Source of the DNA: JBMOOG01 sp049324535
GTDB taxonomy: Bacteria > Pseudomonadota > Alphaproteobacteria > Rhodobacterales > Rhodobacteraceae
Direction of reading: 5' to 3'
Assembly (NCBI GenBank): GCA_049324535.1
Contig: JBMOOG010000017.1
Location: forward strand, 22,876 to 86,875
DNA: 64,000 nucleotides
This document shows positions 61,199-64,000 of the stretch, in pieces. The notes under the pieces were generated by a model. It made no database searches. It was not told the origin of the DNA and was given only the letters and a program-made list of their open reading frames with translations. Position numbers and translations under genes: made by a program. Every line of letters begins with the position of its first letter. Position 1 is the first letter of the stretch.

Positions 61199-61216
61199 AT
61201 GACAGGAACATGACAG
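61199..61216 (-). promoter_or_regulatory. Pho box upstream of phoR
   Basis: On the minus strand CTGTCAT-GTTC-CTGTCAT is two identical consensus PhoB half-sites with the standard four-base spacer. It ends 35 bases before the phoR start. It implies autoregulation of phoR by PhoB. Confidence 0.8.
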
Positions 61217-61369
61217 CCGGACCCTGCGGCACGGCGTCGGCTTTGTAAACGAAGACGGCAGGACTTCGGCCCGCTGCACAATCTCAGGCTGCAAACTTCA
61301 TCTTTGCGTCATCTTTCGGTCGAGTTTGCCGGGCACATCGCGACAAGACGTCCGACAGCACAGAGCGCC

Positions 61370-61732
61370 ATGCCGAACCGAGCCATTCCCGTCCCGCGCA
61401 GCGCCCTCCGCCTCCTCTCGATCGAGGTGGACGAGCCCGCACTGGCCAGCGCCATGACCGCCGACGCGCGGCTGGCGGCGGGATCGCTCGCCGCGGCCCG
61501 GATCGGCCAGATCGACGGCCGGCTGCTCGAGCGGCTGCAACCCGACCTGGTGCTGGCCCCGCTGCTGGGCGAGGGCTTCGACATCCTCGACGTGGCGCAG
61601 GCGCTGACCGCCGCGGGTTACGCCGGACGCCTGCTGGCCATCTGCCCGAAACTGCCGAACCCGCGCGGGGTCCAGGCCGAATTGCGCGGACACTGCAAGG
61701 GGTTCTCGGTCGAACTTCTGCAGCTTGGCTGA
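61370..61732 (+). CDS. conserved small protein, receiver-like fold, unknown function
   Basis: A 120-residue protein. The segment LLERLQPDLVLAPLLGEGFDILDVAQALTAAGYAGRLLAI has the strand-helix pattern of a response-regulator receiver, but the usual phospho-Asp position reads Ala-Pro and no acidic pocket is seen. It is likely a degenerate, non-phosphorylated receiver-like domain. The start at 61370 is the first good ATG; no strong ribosome binding site is visible. It is divergent from phoR, so its promoter would share the Pho-box region, and it could be under PhoB control. Confidence 0.6.
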   Translation: MPNRAIPVPRSALRLLSIEVDEPALASAMTADARLAAGSLAAARIGQIDGRLLERLQPDLVLAPLLGEGFDILDVAQALTAAGYAGRLLAICPKLPNPRGVQAELRGHCKGFSVELLQLG

Positions 61733-61735
61733 GGA

Positions 61736-62254
61736 TCAGGCCGGCCGCAGCCCGGTGAGGAACCGCCGAGCGGCCAGACGGTAATGCGCGGCCGACTCGA
61801 GAAGCCGCGCGCGCGCCGCCTCGTCGAGCGTCCGCACTACCCGCCCGGGCGCGCCCATCACCAGCGACCCGTCCGGGATCTCCTTGCCCTCGGTGATGAG
61901 GGCCCCCGCCCCGATCAGGCATCCAGCCCCGATCCGGGCGCCGTTCAGCACCGTCGCCCCCATGCCGATCAGCGTGCCCGCGCCGATGGTGCAGCCGTGC
62001 AGCATCGCCTTGTGGCCGATGGTGCAGTCCGGCCCGACCACCAGCGGATAGCCCATGTCGGTGTGCCCGACGACGTTCTCCTGCAGGTTGGTGCCGCGGC
62101 CGATGCGGATCTCCTCGTTGTCGCCCCGTAGCGTCGCGCCGAACCAGACGCCGGCCTCGTCCTCGAGCACCACGCGGCCGATCACGTTGGCGTCCGGCGC
62201 CACCCAGACCCCCTGCCCGATCACCGGCCGGAGGCCGTCCAGTTCCCAGATCAT
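61736..62254 (-). CDS. gamma-type carbonic anhydrase-like protein
   Basis: A 172-residue left-handed beta-helix protein with hexapeptide repeats (IGAGTLIGMGATVLNGARIG). The three zinc histidines sit in VVGHTDMG and IGHKAMLHGC, as in the gamma-CA/YrdA/CaiE-like group. It may hydrate CO2 or serve as an acetyltransferase-like scaffold; most YrdA-type proteins have weak or no CA activity. It overlaps gmk by four bases. Confidence 0.85.
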   Translation of the reverse strand: MIWELDGLRPVIGQGVWVAPDANVIGRVVLEDEAGVWFGATLRGDNEEIRIGRGTNLQENVVGHTDMGYPLVVGPDCTIGHKAMLHGCTIGAGTLIGMGATVLNGARIGAGCLIGAGALITEGKEIPDGSLVMGAPGRVVRTLDEAARARLLESAAHYRLAARRFLTGLRPA

Positions 62255-62901
62255 CGTGACTCGAACTCCCGGTTCAGGTCGCGCACGAAGGCGGACAGCC
62301 AGGGCTGGCGGTCCCGTCGCATGCGCTCGGCCATGAGGATGGTGCGCAGCTGCGCCTCCGCCTCGTCCAGATCGCGGTTCACCAGCACGTAGTCGTATTC
62401 CGCCCAGTGGCTGATCTCGGCCTCCGACTTCGCCATGCGGCCGCGGATCACCGCGTCGCTGTCCTGCCCCCGCGACCGCAGGCGCCGGTCGAGTTCGGCG
62501 ATCGACGGCGGCAGGATGAAGATCGACACTACGTCGCGCCCGAGCGTCGAGTTGCGGATCTGCTGCCCGCCCTGCCAGTCGATGTCGAAGAGCGTGTCGC
62601 GCCCCGCCTCCATCGCGGCCACCACCGGCGCCTTCGGCGAGCCGTAGAGGTTGCCGAAGACCTCGGCGTGCTCGAGCATCTCGCCCGCCGCCACCATGGC
62701 CTCGAACTCGGCGCGCGACCGGAAATGATAGTCGCGCCCGTCCACCTCGCCCGGCCGCGGCGGCCGCGTGGTGGCCGAGACCGAGAAGCTCAGCGTCGGA
62801 TCCCAGGCCATGAGCCGGCGCGACAGCGTCGATTTCCCCGCCCCCGAGGGAGACGAGAGGATGACCAGCATCCCGCGGCGTAGGGTCGGCATCGGGGTCA
62901 T
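62251..62901 (-). CDS. gmk: guanylate kinase
   Basis: A 216-residue guanylate kinase (GMP to GDP). P-loop ILSSPSGAGKSTLSRRL, the GMP-binding SVSATTRPPRPGEVDGRDYHF and DIDWQGGQQIR, and IFILPPSIAELDRRLRSRG are present. It overlaps yicC by four bases, the usual yicC-gmk pairing in proteobacteria. Confidence 0.96.
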   Translation of the reverse strand: MTPMPTLRRGMLVILSSPSGAGKSTLSRRLMAWDPTLSFSVSATTRPPRPGEVDGRDYHFRSRAEFEAMVAAGEMLEHAEVFGNLYGSPKAPVVAAMEAGRDTLFDIDWQGGQQIRNSTLGRDVVSIFILPPSIAELDRRLRSRGQDSDAVIRGRMAKSEAEISHWAEYDYVLVNRDLDEAEAQLRTILMAERMRRDRQPWLSAFVRDLNREFESR

Positions 62902-63800
62902 TCCAGGTTCTGGACCTGCTCGCGCATCTGGTCGATCACGACCTTGAGGTCAAGCCCGATCGCCGTCAGCGCGGCGTTGCCGGCCTTGGAACAGAGCGTG
63001 TTGGCCTCGCGCATGAACTCCTGCATCAGGAAATCGAGCTTGCGCCCGACGGCGCCGCCGGCCGCGATGAGGCCCCGCGCCGCGGCGACATGGGCGGTCA
63101 GCCGGTCGAGCTCCTCGGTCACGTCCGCCTTGACCGCGATCAGGGCGAGCTCCTGCGCGATCCGCGCGGGCTCGGCCTCGGCCGCCCCGGCCATCACCCG
63201 GGCCAGCGCGGCGTCGAGCGCCGCCGCGGCCTCGGGCCGGCGCGCCTCGGCCGCCTCGGCCGCCGACCGGGTGAGCGCCTCGATCCGGTCGATCTGGGCG
63301 GCGATCACCTGTCCGAGCCGGGCGCCCTCGGCCGCGCGGCTTGCCGTGAACTCGGCCAGAAGCGGCTGAAGATCGGCGACCAGCGCCGCGACCAGCGGGC
63401 CGGTGTCGGCGTCCTCGGGCAGCGCCTCGATCACGCCGCGGATCGCCAGAACCTCGGCCATGCTCGCGGGCGTCAGCGACAGGTCGGCGTCGAAGGCCGC
63501 CTGCTCGACCGTGCGCAGCGCCGACAGCGCGGCGTGCAGCCCGGCCGGGTTGAGCCGCAGCGTCGCGGCCGAATCGTCGCGCTCGAGGCGCAGCGACAGC
63601 GTGACATTGCCCCGCGTGATCGCGCGCTGCAGCTCGGCGCGCAGCGCCGGTTCCAGCCCGTCGATGCCCTCGGGCAGCCGCAGCCGCAGGTCGAGCCCCT
63701 TGCCGTTGACCGACCGGATGTCCCAGACCCAGCGGGCCCCCGCCCCCCCGGACCGTCGCGTGGCGTAGCCGGTCATCGAGACCGTGGCGTGATTAACCAT
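62898..63800 (-). CDS. YicC-family endoribonuclease
   Basis: A 300-residue YicC/YloC protein. The conserved N-terminus is VSMTGYATRR and the later VNGKGLDLRLRLPEGI, LRLERDDS and C-terminal VGRKLDFLMQEFMREANTLCSKA are diagnostic. E. coli YicC is an endoribonuclease linked to sRNA and mRNA turnover. ATG 63800 is used; an internal ATG eight codons on (MTGYA) is possible. The upstream DNA belongs to an IS5-family element from about 70 bases away. Confidence 0.9.
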   Translation of the reverse strand: MVNHATVSMTGYATRRSGGAGARWVWDIRSVNGKGLDLRLRLPEGIDGLEPALRAELQRAITRGNVTLSLRLERDDSAATLRLNPAGLHAALSALRTVEQAAFDADLSLTPASMAEVLAIRGVIEALPEDADTGPLVAALVADLQPLLAEFTASRAAEGARLGQVIAAQIDRIEALTRSAAEAAEARRPEAAAALDAALARVMAGAAEAEPARIAQELALIAVKADVTEELDRLTAHVAAARGLIAAGGAVGRKLDFLMQEFMREANTLCSKAGNAALTAIGLDLKVVIDQMREQVQNLE

Positions 63801-63838
63801 TTAGGAGTTTTTGCCCTTCCGGATCCGAGATCCGCTGT

Positions 63839-63844
63839 ATTTTA
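63839..63844 (-). promoter_or_regulatory. possible -10 box for yicC-gmk
   Basis: On the minus strand TAAAAT (5/6) lies 38 bases before the yicC start in an unusually AT-rich patch. There is no good -35 at 16-18 bases, so the call is weak. It lies close to the presumed IS end, which could contribute the -35 region. Confidence 0.3.
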
Positions 63845-63869
63845 AGAAACAAGTAAGGTTTCGCGGTTT

Positions 63870-64000
63870 AGGGTTAGGCTCCAGACTCATTGATTGTCAA
63901 AGCCAGAACAGGACGGTAGCGGCGAGGGTGACGGCAGAGAGGAAAACCCTGGGGCACCTGTCGTAGCGGGTGGCGATGCGGCGCCAGTCCTTGAGCCTGC
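63870..64000 (-). mobile_element. IS5-family insertion sequence, right edge of window
   Basis: From about 63870 the sequence is the 3' end of an IS5-family element running out of the window. It includes a transposase C-terminus and, just outside it, GGGTTAGGCTCCAGACTC (63870-63887) as the likely terminal inverted repeat. The exact boundary and the target duplication cannot be fixed without the other end. Confidence 0.65.
63897..64000 (-). CDS. IS5-family transposase, C-terminal fragment
   Basis: The minus strand encodes the last 34 residues of a transposase: RLKDWRRIATRYDR, then CPRVFLSAVTLAATVLFWL before the stop at 63897-63899. The RRIATRYDR segment, with downstream hydrophobic tail, is the usual C-terminus of IS5-family (IS427-like) DDE transposases. 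The gene continues beyond the window, so its integrity is unknown. Confidence 0.8.
   Translation of the reverse strand, partial: RLKDWRRIATRYDRCPRVFLSAVTLAATVLFWL

Overview
The window is chromosomal DNA from a high-GC alphaproteobacterium, most likely a member of the Rhodobacteraceae. The reasons are the strong GC3 bias, the phoR-pstSCAB-phoU-phoB order, the DUF502 protein, a surface protein with a VPLPA-type C-terminal sorting signal, and short intergenic repeats built as a hairpin plus GGGTATT plus GAAGAAGAAG. I cannot name a genus from sequence alone. No tRNA, rRNA, CRISPR array or prophage was seen. The only mobile DNA is the end of an IS5-family element cut by the right edge.

Layout. 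0.3-8.4 kb: a small secreted protein, a thioredoxin-fold protein, a sulfide-oxidation operon (ETHE1-like persulfide dioxygenase, a rhodanese-like/DUF442 domain fused to sulfide:quinone oxidoreductase, a SulP transporter), an FAD oxidoreductase and a LuxR-type solo regulator. 8.9-13.6 kb: rpsB-tsf on the minus strand, then pseudouridine kinase and glycosidase and a DUF502 membrane protein. A candidate small RNA on the minus strand overlaps the end of the DUF502 gene. 13.7-18.7 kb: a YejA-like binding protein, an entericidin-like lipoprotein, a low-molecular-weight phosphatase, a CsbD-like protein, a FrnE-like DsbA protein and a Bcr/CflA exporter. 18.8-24.8 kb: the VPLPA-CTERM protein, mfd, a small membrane protein and hemB.

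24.8-36.9 kb holds the most unusual unit. It is a ten-gene, tightly packed minus-strand operon: FGGY kinase, E1-alpha, E1-beta and E2/hydrolase of an acetoin-dehydrogenase-like complex, a sugar ABC transporter, then DhaK and DhaL. A SorC-family regulator diverges from it, with a perfect 21-bp palindrome between them. The layout resembles the lsr (AI-2) operon, but with an acyloin-cleaving and ketone-kinase module in place of lsrFG. A role in degrading a 1-deoxyketose or another methyl-ketol sugar is my inference.

36.9-40.7 kb: an MFS transporter, an M32 carboxypeptidase and heme A synthase. 40.8-53.8 kb: a complete glycogen operon (glgP, glgB, glgC, glgA, glgX, pgm, alpha-glucosidase) with two dispersed repeats in its gaps. 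53.9-61.2 kb: the Pho regulon core (phoR, pstSCAB, phoU, phoB) with Pho boxes before pstS and phoR. PhoR here has no membrane segment. 61.4-63.8 kb: a conserved small protein, a gamma-carbonic anhydrase, gmk and yicC, with the IS5-family element lying just upstream of yicC.
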